A DNA stretch of 64,000 nucleotides from Pseudoalteromonas peptidolytica (GTDB taxonomy: Bacteria; Pseudomonadota; Gammaproteobacteria; Enterobacterales; Alteromonadaceae). The position numbers and the translations under genes were made by a program. The notes beneath the pieces were generated by a model. It did not search any database. It was given only the letters and a program-made list of their open reading frames with translations, and was not told the DNA's origin. Shown in pieces: positions 8,243-15,391 of the stretch. The stretch covers positions 1 to 64,000 of the forward strand of contig NZ_WEHZ01000020.1 of the NCBI RefSeq assembly GCF_012641745.1, given 5' to 3'. Positions within the stretch are counted from its first letter, which is position 1. Every line of letters begins with the position of its first letter.

Positions 8243-8586
8243 CGTAAATTTAATATCATACTTAACTGACTTCGCTGAGCGTCAAAAGAGGGGCTTCGTC
8301 TTGCTAGCAAAAATTAAATACTTCTTGGAACAAATCAGATACCAATTTGTACTTCTTCGGGTACAAGACACTTTATCGCCTAACTCCCTCTATGGGCGGT
8401 TGCAACCTACAGACTGCTGCTAGCTTCAAGCGAATAAAACAGTGATTGTCTAAAGCTCTGATGAATTATTGATAACAGCACGAATAGATGTGCTGTTTCT
8501 GGAGCTTGAAGCCTTGTCGATAGCACTTTTCTTAAACACTAATCCTTGGTATTGGTCGTTTGTAATTACAGCGAGAGAAGCTGTGG
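8243..8586. other. Non-coding region with a degenerate ACCAATT/TTGGT-bounded segment
   Basis: No gene is visible. TACCAA at 8340 and TTGGTA ending at 8551 bound 212 bp, close to the 208-213 bp of full-length dispersed-repeat copies. CTTGAAGCCTTGTCGATAGCA lies inside, but the internal order does not match the clear copies. It may be a decayed element or coincidence. Confidence 0.3.
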
Positions 8587-8841
8587 CTATATTTGCTGCT
8601 CAATATGCGCACGAATAATCTCAAACGCTTTTAATACTTTCAATTGATCTTCACATAAACTGTCATACCAAGCATCAAACAATTCATCTTCTTGCTCGCT
8701 AAGTGTCTGATACTGCGCTAATAGCGTCACAATATCGCTGTGTGTACAAGACAAAGAATCCAGCTCTTGCTGTAGTGCAGAGTCATCGCTGCTTTGCAGT
8801 TTAGCTAAAATTGAGTTATCTAATTCAGCTTGTTTATCCAT
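8587..8841 (-). CDS. Small acidic hypothetical protein
   Basis: I start it at the ATG at 8841 (84 residues, MDKQAELDNSILAKLQS), which has AGAG about 9 bp upstream. An alternative start at 8901 would add 20 residues without support. The protein is rich in Glu, Asp, Gln and Leu, all-helical by appearance (LLAQYQTLSEQEDELFDAWYD, DQLKVLKAFEIIRAHIEQQ), with no membrane segment. I do not recognise the family. It is flanked by long non-coding stretches on both sides. Confidence 0.5.
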   Translation of the reverse strand: MDKQAELDNSILAKLQSSDDSALQQELDSLSCTHSDIVTLLAQYQTLSEQEDELFDAWYDSLCEDQLKVLKAFEIIRAHIEQQI

Positions 8842-9330
8842 AATGAATGCTCTTTTATCTGTATTTATATCGGTCAACAACGATGCTCTGTTGCAAACCA
8901 TTGTACTAGGTTTTAGTTATTTATGAGGCTACTGCTTTATACCACGCACGATGTACGTAATACGAGTTACATTCTTCCACCAACAAGTCGGGAGGATAAA
9001 GTCCACTCCTAGCTTCGGTAAAAGCTTTTGACTAATAATAATGTCGTTATGCAAACTGCCCTTACATTTATATGGCTTCGAATCAAATTACCGTAAAAAC
9101 AGGTATGAACAATATACCTGCACTACGCTAATTTTTTGATACGCATATCATAATGATCTGTTATACAGCATTAGTTATATCAGGCAATTTTGAGGAAAGT
9201 AACCCCCTTTTTTTTAACTGCTCAAGATACGTTCAGTTTCATGTTTGTAGCGACGATAAAACAACCATTATGCTGTAAATATCATCTCATCAAAATTTAG
9301 TTGTTGAGAATAGTTTTTATTTAATTTATA
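8842..9330. other. Long non-coding region upstream of rpmE2
   Basis: No open frame with coding character. A small hairpin (CAGGTAT 9100-9106 with ATACCTG 9114-9120) and an A/T-rich tail near the Zur-like box are all I see. Confidence 0.4.
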
Positions 9331-9349
9331 TTTGATATAGTATAACAAC
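9331..9349 (+). promoter_or_regulatory. Zur-like operator upstream of rpmE2-rpmJ2
   Basis: TTTGATATA-G-TATAACAAC is a near-perfect inverted repeat (7 of the 8 central arm positions match). It closely follows the gammaproteobacterial Zur consensus core GTTATA-N-TATAAC. It ends 23 bp before the rpmE2 ATG, where it would block transcription when zinc is plentiful. Its place ahead of genes for zinc-free ribosomal proteins is exactly where Zur sites are known in other bacteria. Confidence 0.75.
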
Positions 9350-9372
9350 ACATAAATGTAGGAATCGTTGTA

Positions 9373-9630
9373 ATGAAACCAAATATTCACCCTGACTATC
9401 AACTTGTTGCTTTTCATGACACATCTGTAGACAAATACTTTATCGTGGGATCCACTATTAAAACTGACCGAACGATTGAGTTAGATGGTAATACTTATCC
9501 CTATTTTCCGATCGATGTGTCTAGCGCTTCTCACCCTTTCTATACAGGTAAGCAAAAACTTGTTGCAAGTGATGGCCGCGTTGCGCAATTTAATCGTCGC
9601 TTTAAAAATTTAGCGTCTAAAAAAGGATAA
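9373..9630 (+). CDS. rpmE2: 50S ribosomal protein L31 type B (zinc-independent)
   Basis: 85 residues, the usual length for the type B (YkgM) form: [16 protein letters not shown] ... [26 protein letters not shown] ... [11 protein letters not shown]. It has no CxxC zinc ligands, the defining difference from L31 type A. During zinc starvation it replaces the zinc-binding L31 on the ribosome and frees zinc. rpmJ2 follows after 5 bp. A Zur-like box lies just upstream. Confidence 0.95.
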   Translation: MKPNIHPDYQLVAFHDTSVDKYFIVGSTIKTDRTIELDGNTYPYFPIDVSSASHPFYTGKQKLVASDGRVAQFNRRFKNLASKKG

Positions 9631-9635
9631 AAATC

Positions 9636-9773
9636 ATGAAAGTCTTAAGCTCACTTAAAAGCGCTAAAAATAGGCCAGGATGTCAAGTTGTGAAAAGAAG
9701 AGGCAGAGTGTATGTGATCTGTAAAACTAACCCTAGATTTAAGGCGGTACAGGGTAAAAAGAAAAAGCGCTAA
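9636..9773 (+). CDS. rpmJ2: 50S ribosomal protein L36 type B (zinc-independent)
   Basis: 45 residues: [21 protein letters not shown], then [19 protein letters not shown] and a lysine-rich tail. This is the YkgO form of L36, longer than the 37-38 residue type A and lacking its zinc knuckle. It lies 5 bp after rpmE2, a conserved pair in Proteobacteria, and is presumably transcribed with it under zinc control. It ends just before a hairpin shared with the convergent gene. Confidence 0.95.
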   Translation: MKVLSSLKSAKNRPGCQVVKRRGRVYVICKTNPRFKAVQGKKKKR

Positions 9774-9782
9774 ATGTATAAA

Positions 9783-9815
9783 CAAGTGCCAATCAACATC
9801 GCTGATCGGCACTTG
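9783..9815. terminator. Shared hairpin between rpmJ2 and the cytochrome b562-like gene
   Basis: CAAGTGCCAATCA (9783-9795) pairs with TGATCGGCACTTG (9803-9815) with one G-T wobble. Both convergent genes end beside it, and TTTATA follows on the minus strand. It probably terminates both transcripts. Confidence 0.7.
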
Positions 9816-9834
9816 ATTAGAATAGACTTTACTA

Positions 9835-10230
9835 TCACTTGTTTCCAAATAACAGTTCCCAAAAGCTTGGTGGCTCATGGAGCTCGTGATATTTCTTCCT
9901 CAACTTATCGACTTCCAGTAATTTTTGACGTGCAGCATCAAGTTCGCCTGACTCAAGTCGCTGCTCAACTAACGCCACAGTTTCTAATACTTGCTCAAGA
10001 CCGGTTAATGATTCTGAAGCTACCGTTTTCTTAAAATTAAACGCTTTGCTTTCACGTACAAGTAGCTTAAATTCATCTAGATGTACCTGCATCTGTTGTT
10101 TTGTTTCAGACTGCACTGCTAATTTGTATATATGTCCCATCTTTTTCATTGTTTTATTCAGGTCACTTTGCTCGTTTGCGATGACAGAAGTAGCAACAAA
10201 AAATATGATAGCGTAAATTACTTTTATCAT
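9835..10230 (-). CDS. Cytochrome b562-like periplasmic protein
   Basis: 131 residues: signal peptide (about 1-18, ending VIAN), then four amphipathic helices. The family (CybC) binds non-covalent heme between a Met near the start of helix 1 and a His near the end of helix 4. Here DLNKTMKKMGHIYKLA offers two methionines, and LRKKYHELHEP the histidine. The conserved helix-bundle layout (DEFKLLV near the end of helix 2, QRLESGELDAARQKL in helix 4) fits. Function of the family is probably electron carriage; some members in the family lack heme. It is isolated, with no obvious redox partner nearby. Confidence 0.65.
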   Translation of the reverse strand: MIKVIYAIIFFVATSVIANEQSDLNKTMKKMGHIYKLAVQSETKQQMQVHLDEFKLLVRESKAFNFKKTVASESLTGLEQVLETVALVEQRLESGELDAARQKLLEVDKLRKKYHELHEPPSFWELLFGNK

Positions 10231-10469
10231 GAGGGTCTCCCTATTAGATTTGCCGCTTAGTATAAAGCAAATGCAATCAGAGCTACATTTATTGTTGATA
10301 ACCTAAGTACCTTCGTAAACAGCTGGCTTAAAACAACTAGTACCCGACCCTCCTTTATTAAGCCACATGATGTGCGTGACAATGACAGTCACTAAAGCGC
10401 ATTTATGAGCTATAATTTGTAAAGCAACGGTTCTTTTGACTTATCAATACAATTTCGCAGCTATGGCTT

Positions 10470-11519
10470 ATGTTCAAAAAACTCGTACTTTTCATCCTGC
10501 TCTTAATTACCTCAAAGATAGCTTTAGCTGCACCACGATTCAGTGTTACGTTTGTGAATCCAGGCTTTGCCAACGAAAACCCCACAGGAGACTTCTGGCG
10601 TAATGTAAGCAGGATTATGCAAGCAAGCGCCAATAACCTAAATATCGAGTTAAAAATTAGCTATGCTGAGCGCAATCATATTTTAATGAAGCAACTGATA
10701 AGCCAAGCATTATCCAATCAGCCAGACTACCTTATTGTCGTAGATGAGAAATCCAGCGTTATTCCTTATTTATTATCAATACCAGCCTCAAACGTAAAAA
10801 TCATATTTTTGCTAAACGGCCCGTCAAAAGAAGCAGAACTCGCGCTAGCCAATGCAGGACATCAAATTATTGGCACTATTGAACCTAATAATTTCCAAGC
10901 CGGGTTTAAGTTAATGCACCAACTTGCGAGAAAATCAATGAAGTCCACCGCCCCATCTAAACACCTGTTAGCACTGCTAGGTGATGTCGCAACTGCAGCT
11001 GCATTGGATAGACAGAAGGGCATGCTAGCCTACCTTGAACATAATAAAGAGATTGAGTTAATCGCTGAAGAAAACAGTCAGTGGTCACAACAAGAAGCGT
11101 ACAGAATAACAGCAGCATGGTTACGTCGAGATCCATCAATTACAACAATATGGGCTGCCAATGATCCAATAGCCATGGGCGCCTTAAAAGCTGCAAATGA
11201 ACTGCAGCGAAAAGTAGTCGTAGGTGGTATTAATTGGGATAAGAATATTGCCCCGCAACTTGACGTTTCTATAGGTGGTCATGTTCTTCTTGGGGCTTAC
11301 ACACTTACTAGGCTTGCCCACTATCATCAATTCCAAAACTACATTGGACATTTAAAAGTATCAATTTTCGAACAACTAGACACGTCAAACTTACTTCTTT
11401 TTAACGCGATCCATGGAAACTTTATTGGACAGCTGGAATTTTCACGTTACATTAATGAGCCAGAGCAATTTACAATACGGGGAATAAACAACTCAATAAA
11501 GCAAAAAAAACAACAATAA
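10470..11519 (+). CDS. Orphan periplasmic sugar-type binding protein (Peripla_BP_4 family)
   Basis: 349 residues with a signal peptide (about 1-20, ALAA). The mature part follows the RbsB/AraF-like fold: SVTFVNPGFANENPTGDFWRNVSRIMQ, the QPDYLIVVDE strand, LALLGDVATAAALDRQKGML, and TIWAANDPIAMGALKAANE with VVGGINWD, which is the hinge and C-lobe pattern of periplasmic binding proteins. No permease or ATPase gene adjoins it. Orphan members in Alteromonadales often serve sensory kinases instead of transport, but nothing in the window shows which applies here. The ligand is unknown. Confidence 0.75.
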   Translation: MFKKLVLFILLLITSKIALAAPRFSVTFVNPGFANENPTGDFWRNVSRIMQASANNLNIELKISYAERNHILMKQLISQALSNQPDYLIVVDEKSSVIPYLLSIPASNVKIIFLLNGPSKEAELALANAGHQIIGTIEPNNFQAGFKLMHQLARKSMKSTAPSKHLLALLGDVATAAALDRQKGMLAYLEHNKEIELIAEENSQWSQQEAYRITAAWLRRDPSITTIWAANDPIAMGALKAANELQRKVVVGGINWDKNIAPQLDVSIGGHVLLGAYTLTRLAHYHQFQNYIGHLKVSIFEQLDTSNLLLFNAIHGNFIGQLEFSRYINEPEQFTIRGINNSIKQKKQQ

Positions 11520-11678
11520 GCCACCCATATATTTATACTTTTAAAATTATCAATTCAAATACAGAAATTAAAAACTATAAACAATGCAATTTGGAAACTA
11601 ATGACACCTTCCAATTGACAGCGATGTCAACACCTGTTTTAGTTACAAACGTAAACAACATGTAAAACAGGTGGACTT

Positions 11679-13325
11679 ATGAAAAACAGTAAAAAAGCAA
11701 CAAAATTTATCAAGCTTTCGGCGTTAAGCGTATGTGTTTGCGCGAGCCTCTCATCAGTAGCGCAGGCAGACACTCAGCGAGTTATCGTGACATTAAAAGA
11801 TAACGCCACAACTAACGTATTACCGCTACAGCTAAACGATCTTGAAGCCGCGCATTTGAAGTCTCAGCTCCTTTCGGAGGCGGCATACACAACATTAGGT
11901 ACAACGGCTTTGGGCACACTTCCGAGTGTCAATGCGTATGTTGCAGAGGTATCTCCTGCACAAATGCAACAACTGCAGGAAGATAAGAATATTGCTCAAG
12001 TTGAGATTGACCCAAAGCGTTACTTGCCGGCGATAGAGCCGACTGCAATTGACTTGCTAGCAGAAGCCACTCCATATGGGATTAGAATGGTACAGGCTGA
12101 TCAGGTTTCAGATAGTTATAGCAGTAATCGCAAGGTTTGTATCATGGATACAGGCTACACGCTAGGTCATCAAGACTTACCTAATACTGGGATCACCGGT
12201 AATGATGGCTATGGTAATTACGATACAGGTTTATGGAGTAATGACGGCAACGGACATGGCACTCACGTAGCTGGCACAATAGCAGCGCTTGGTGGTAATG
12301 GAACAGGTGTGGTTGGTGTAAACCCATCAGGTCAATTAGGTCTGCATATTGTTAAAGTATTTAACGACCAAGGCCGTTGGGCATATGGCTCTAATCTTAT
12401 TAAAGCGATTGAGCAGTGTGAGCAAGCAGGCGCTAACGTAACCAGCATGAGCTTAGGAGGCAGTGGCAGCTCTACGGCGGAACGAAATGCCTTTGAACAA
12501 AGTTATCAACGTGGCATGCTACATATTGCCGCAGCAGGTAACGGCGGTAACAGCTCGCTAAGCTATCCGGCATCTTATGATGCAGTTGTGTCAGTTGCTG
12601 CGGTAGATAGCTCAGAATCTAAAGCTTCATTCTCACAGTACAACAGCCAGGTTGAAATTGCAGGGCCTGGTGTTGGTGTTAACTCTACATGGAATAACGG
12701 TGCTTACAGAAGCATTAGTGGTACATCGATGGCAACACCTCACGTTTCCGGCGTTGCAGCATTGGTTTGGAGTCAATTCCCGCAATGTACAGCCAAGCAA
12801 ATCCGAAATGTGTTAAATGCAACGGCAAAAGATAAAGGTCAAGCTGGACGTGATACGTCTTATGGTCACGGTATTGTCCAAGCGAAAGCTGCTGTAGATT
12901 ATTTAACTGCGAATGGCTGTGATACCTCAGGCGCTGTCAATGCGAACTTTAGCGTTGCTGTAGATGGTATGACCGCTACATTCAGTAACCAATCGACGTC
13001 TGGTCGCTACCAGTGGCAATTTGGTGATGGTGCAACGAGCTCGCAAACAAACCCATCACATACCTATGCTTCAGCTGGTACTTATCAAGTGACATTAACT
13101 GTAACTGCTGCAAACAATAAAACAGCATCAAAAACTGTTTCCGTTACAGTAGATGGCGCGCCTACGGGATGTAAAGGTATTCAAGAATGGAATGCGACAA
13201 AGCGCTACTATAAAGGTGACCGAGTATCATTCAAAGGCTTCGAGTACAAAGCGACATACTGGTCACAAGGTGCAAGCCCTGAAATCTACTCAAATGTTTG
13301 GACAAAGGTGGCACAGTGTAAATAA
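11679..13325 (+). CDS. Secreted subtilase (S8) with I9 propeptide, PKD and chitin-binding-like domains
   Basis: 548 residues: signal peptide (1-30), inhibitor I9 propeptide (about 33-118), and a subtilisin catalytic domain with Asp157 (CIMDTG), His193 (GNGHGTHVAGT), oxyanion Asn288 (AAAGN) and Ser350 (SGTSMATPH). A PKD domain (about 420-492, YQWQFGDG) and a C-terminal ChtBD3/CBM5_12-like module (about 501-545, W504, YYKGDRVSFKGFEYKATYW) follow. The design is that of an extracellular protease anchored to polymers such as chitin or collagen. RBS AGGTGGA precedes the ATG. It is the last gene before a shared terminator. Confidence 0.92.
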   Translation: MKNSKKATKFIKLSALSVCVCASLSSVAQADTQRVIVTLKDNATTNVLPLQLNDLEAAHLKSQLLSEAAYTTLGTTALGTLPSVNAYVAEVSPAQMQQLQEDKNIAQVEIDPKRYLPAIEPTAIDLLAEATPYGIRMVQADQVSDSYSSNRKVCIMDTGYTLGHQDLPNTGITGNDGYGNYDTGLWSNDGNGHGTHVAGTIAALGGNGTGVVGVNPSGQLGLHIVKVFNDQGRWAYGSNLIKAIEQCEQAGANVTSMSLGGSGSSTAERNAFEQSYQRGMLHIAAAGNGGNSSLSYPASYDAVVSVAAVDSSESKASFSQYNSQVEIAGPGVGVNSTWNNGAYRSISGTSMATPHVSGVAALVWSQFPQCTAKQIRNVLNATAKDKGQAGRDTSYGHGIVQAKAAVDYLTANGCDTSGAVNANFSVAVDGMTATFSNQSTSGRYQWQFGDGATSSQTNPSHTYASAGTYQVTLTVTAANNKTASKTVSVTVDGAPTGCKGIQEWNATKRYYKGDRVSFKGFEYKATYWSQGASPEIYSNVWTKVAQCK

Positions 13326-13332
13326 CAACTTG

Positions 13333-13364
13333 ATGAGTAGTGGTGTTTAAGCACCACTACTCAT
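13333..13364. terminator. Perfect 13-bp hairpin between convergent S8 protease and EamA genes
   Basis: ATGAGTAGTGGTG (13333-13345) pairs exactly with CACCACTACTCAT (13352-13364) over a 6-nt loop. The right arm is the last codons of the EamA gene, and that gene's stop codon falls in the loop. It lies 8 bp after the protease stop, so it probably ends both transcripts. Confidence 0.75.
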
Positions 13365-14177
13365 TGCTAACAAAACACTGGCAATCAAGATAACTAATAT
13401 CATCCACCACTCTCTTATTGATAGCTGTTCTTTAAAACACCACATGCCGAGCAAACTCGCACTGACGATACCAATGGCTCTTTTCAGCCCCTCCACCATC
13501 CCAGGCTGTAGCCCACTTAATGCCTGCATCTGGGCAATAACAGCAATGGCAAACACAAGCGTCGACAACCCCCAAAGCCCAGTATGCTTTGTTAGCTCGT
13601 GAAATGAATACCTCGGGCGTAGAAAGATGAAGTTAACCATGAGCACCATTAGGGTAATAAACGTGGCATGAAAAGAAAGCGAACTGTACTGTAATGCTTG
13701 CTTGTCAAAAACAATACATAACCCCCAACAAAATGATGTGATAGTTACTTGTTTTGCACCAGGCTCTTGAAAGATAAATTTGCCACCTTGCAATATGAAA
13801 GACGCACTCACAATCACCGTAAGAAGAAGTGACTGATGTAAGGTTAATAATTCCCCCAGTAATAGCCAAGCAAAAATGCCAGCAACAGCAGGAGTAACCG
13901 ATAACAGAGGTAAGATCAATGCCATCCTGCCCTGTGCCAACGCTTGAATAAAGCTGACGCTACCAATAGCTGCAAGTACTCCGCTAATTAGTGCGGGTTT
14001 AAAATAGTTCCAATCAGGTAGCTGCTTATCAACGAAACACCAATAACCAAGGTAGACTGGTAGCACAAGCATACTCAACATCACTGACATCTGTGCCGCG
14101 CTATAATAGCTCGCTAGCCTTTTTCTTAAAAAATCAAAAATAGCCCAGTGTAAAGCGCTTAGTAGGGCAACCGCCAT
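13347..14177 (-). CDS. EamA/DMT-family inner-membrane permease
   Basis: 276 residues and about ten hydrophobic segments in two EamA repeats (for example SGVLAAIGSVSFIQALAQGRMALILPLLSVTPAVAGIFAWLLLGE in repeat 1 and GLQPGMVEGLKRAIGIVSASLLGMWCFKEQ in repeat 2). These carriers export or import small metabolites. The start codon abuts the stop of the upstream kinase gene (no intervening base), so the two are surely translated from one message. The pairing suggests that the kinase and permease handle the same compound, which I cannot name. Confidence 0.85.
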   Translation of the reverse strand: MAVALLSALHWAIFDFLRKRLASYYSAAQMSVMLSMLVLPVYLGYWCFVDKQLPDWNYFKPALISGVLAAIGSVSFIQALAQGRMALILPLLSVTPAVAGIFAWLLLGELLTLHQSLLLTVIVSASFILQGGKFIFQEPGAKQVTITSFCWGLCIVFDKQALQYSSLSFHATFITLMVLMVNFIFLRPRYSFHELTKHTGLWGLSTLVFAIAVIAQMQALSGLQPGMVEGLKRAIGIVSASLLGMWCFKEQLSIREWWMILVILIASVLLAMSSGA

Positions 14178-15119
14178 TTACCGCCCTTGTTGTAAAGCAA
14201 TTTGAGTTTGAAACTTCATGTATTTATTAATTTTAAAGTGATCAGGCTTCCAGCCTAACAAAAATCGATAGAAGTCAGCCCACACAACCGGCCAAAGCGC
14301 TTCCCACTCGCTAAGTAGCTGTGCTACGTCTATTGAAGCTGCTTTGCCTAACAGCTCTACCCGTAAGGTATCTAAGTACAACTTAAGGTAGTCATCCGCA
14401 TAAAGTAGTTGTGCTTGTTCATCTAAAACCGAGGTAATGAACAGCATTAAATCTGAAACTCCAATGCCTTTGCCCACGTATTGGAAATCAAATCCCAGCG
14501 CTTGCTCTCCATTAAATGCAAAATTAGCTAATTTTGCGTCTCCGTGGATCCATGTGTGCCAGTAGCTATTTTTTATTTTATGGTGCAATAAACTGGCGGC
14601 TTGCTTTACTTCACCATCAGCCATTCTTTTAAATTCATCAGGACGAGTTTCTAGGTGCCAGTAATTTCCTTGCTCCCAAACATGCTCTGCGGGGCTTTGT
14701 AAAAAGTGAGCATGAAACTTGGCAAGCCAGCCAATCACAGCCATTATTTGTTCTTCAGATGGTTTATCAACTTGCACAAACCCCTGACTAGAGAAGTCCC
14801 TAAATACAATGTAATCCATACCATTAGCTCCACCTTCCCCTAAATAACTCGCGGTATTACAAGGCGGTATAAGCTCGCAAGCATGATACTTATAAAAGTG
14901 CCTTTCTACTTGGTATGAGTGCGCTTTTCTCTTTAAGGCCACAGCTGACTGTGAAATGCGTGGGTGTGTTACCTGCTTAGGCACTTTGGTTCTTTTTATC
15001 GCTAATTTACCAACGTCATGGTTGATAAACAGCATATCACCACAACCGCTCCAAAGTTGCTGATTTCTTTTTAATGACATGGGCACAGAAATTACATCAT
15101 TAGGAATAATTATTTTCAC
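14178..15119 (-). CDS. Aminoglycoside/choline-kinase-like phosphotransferase
   Basis: 313 residues of the APH/choline kinase fold. The catalytic loop WIHGDAKLANFAF matches the Brenner motif HGDxxxxN, and GFDFQYVGKG holds the metal-binding aspartate. MDYIVFRDF is the hinge strand. Members phosphorylate small hydroxyl compounds or antibiotics; this one resembles the ecdysteroid/choline-kinase-like branch rather than resistance enzymes. It is fused end to end with the EamA gene, with its stop codon immediately before the permease ATG. Function is probably metabolic, but a resistance or salvage role is not excluded. Confidence 0.75.
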   Translation of the reverse strand: MKIIIPNDVISVPMSLKRNQQLWSGCGDMLFINHDVGKLAIKRTKVPKQVTHPRISQSAVALKRKAHSYQVERHFYKYHACELIPPCNTASYLGEGGANGMDYIVFRDFSSQGFVQVDKPSEEQIMAVIGWLAKFHAHFLQSPAEHVWEQGNYWHLETRPDEFKRMADGEVKQAASLLHHKIKNSYWHTWIHGDAKLANFAFNGEQALGFDFQYVGKGIGVSDLMLFITSVLDEQAQLLYADDYLKLYLDTLRVELLGKAASIDVAQLLSEWEALWPVVWADFYRFLLGWKPDHFKINKYMKFQTQIALQQGR

Positions 15120-15332
15120 TGAGTTATACCCTTTTTGTTATTTAACTTGAAATGTAATTAATCAATCTATCTGATTAATTATTCGCCCAAGTTATTCAAA
15201 CACAACCCCAAAGCCTGCTCGTTTGATAAGCCCTGAGCGTCAAAATCAACAACACTCGGTCACCTAATATAAACAAGCTATTGTGCCGTGAGACTCTTAG
15301 TATAGCTGCTGTTATTATCTTTACCCAACATG

Positions 15333-15364
15333 AAAAAGCCCTTAACCAATCGGCTAAGGGCTTT
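15333..15364 (-). terminator. Intrinsic terminator of fadE
   Basis: AAAGCCCTTA (15335-15344) pairs with TAAGGGCTTT (15355-15364). On the minus strand the stem runs straight into TTTTT. It sits 28 bp after the fadE stop. Confidence 0.85.
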
Positions 15365-15391
15365 AAGTTTACCAACAAGTGAATGACTAAC

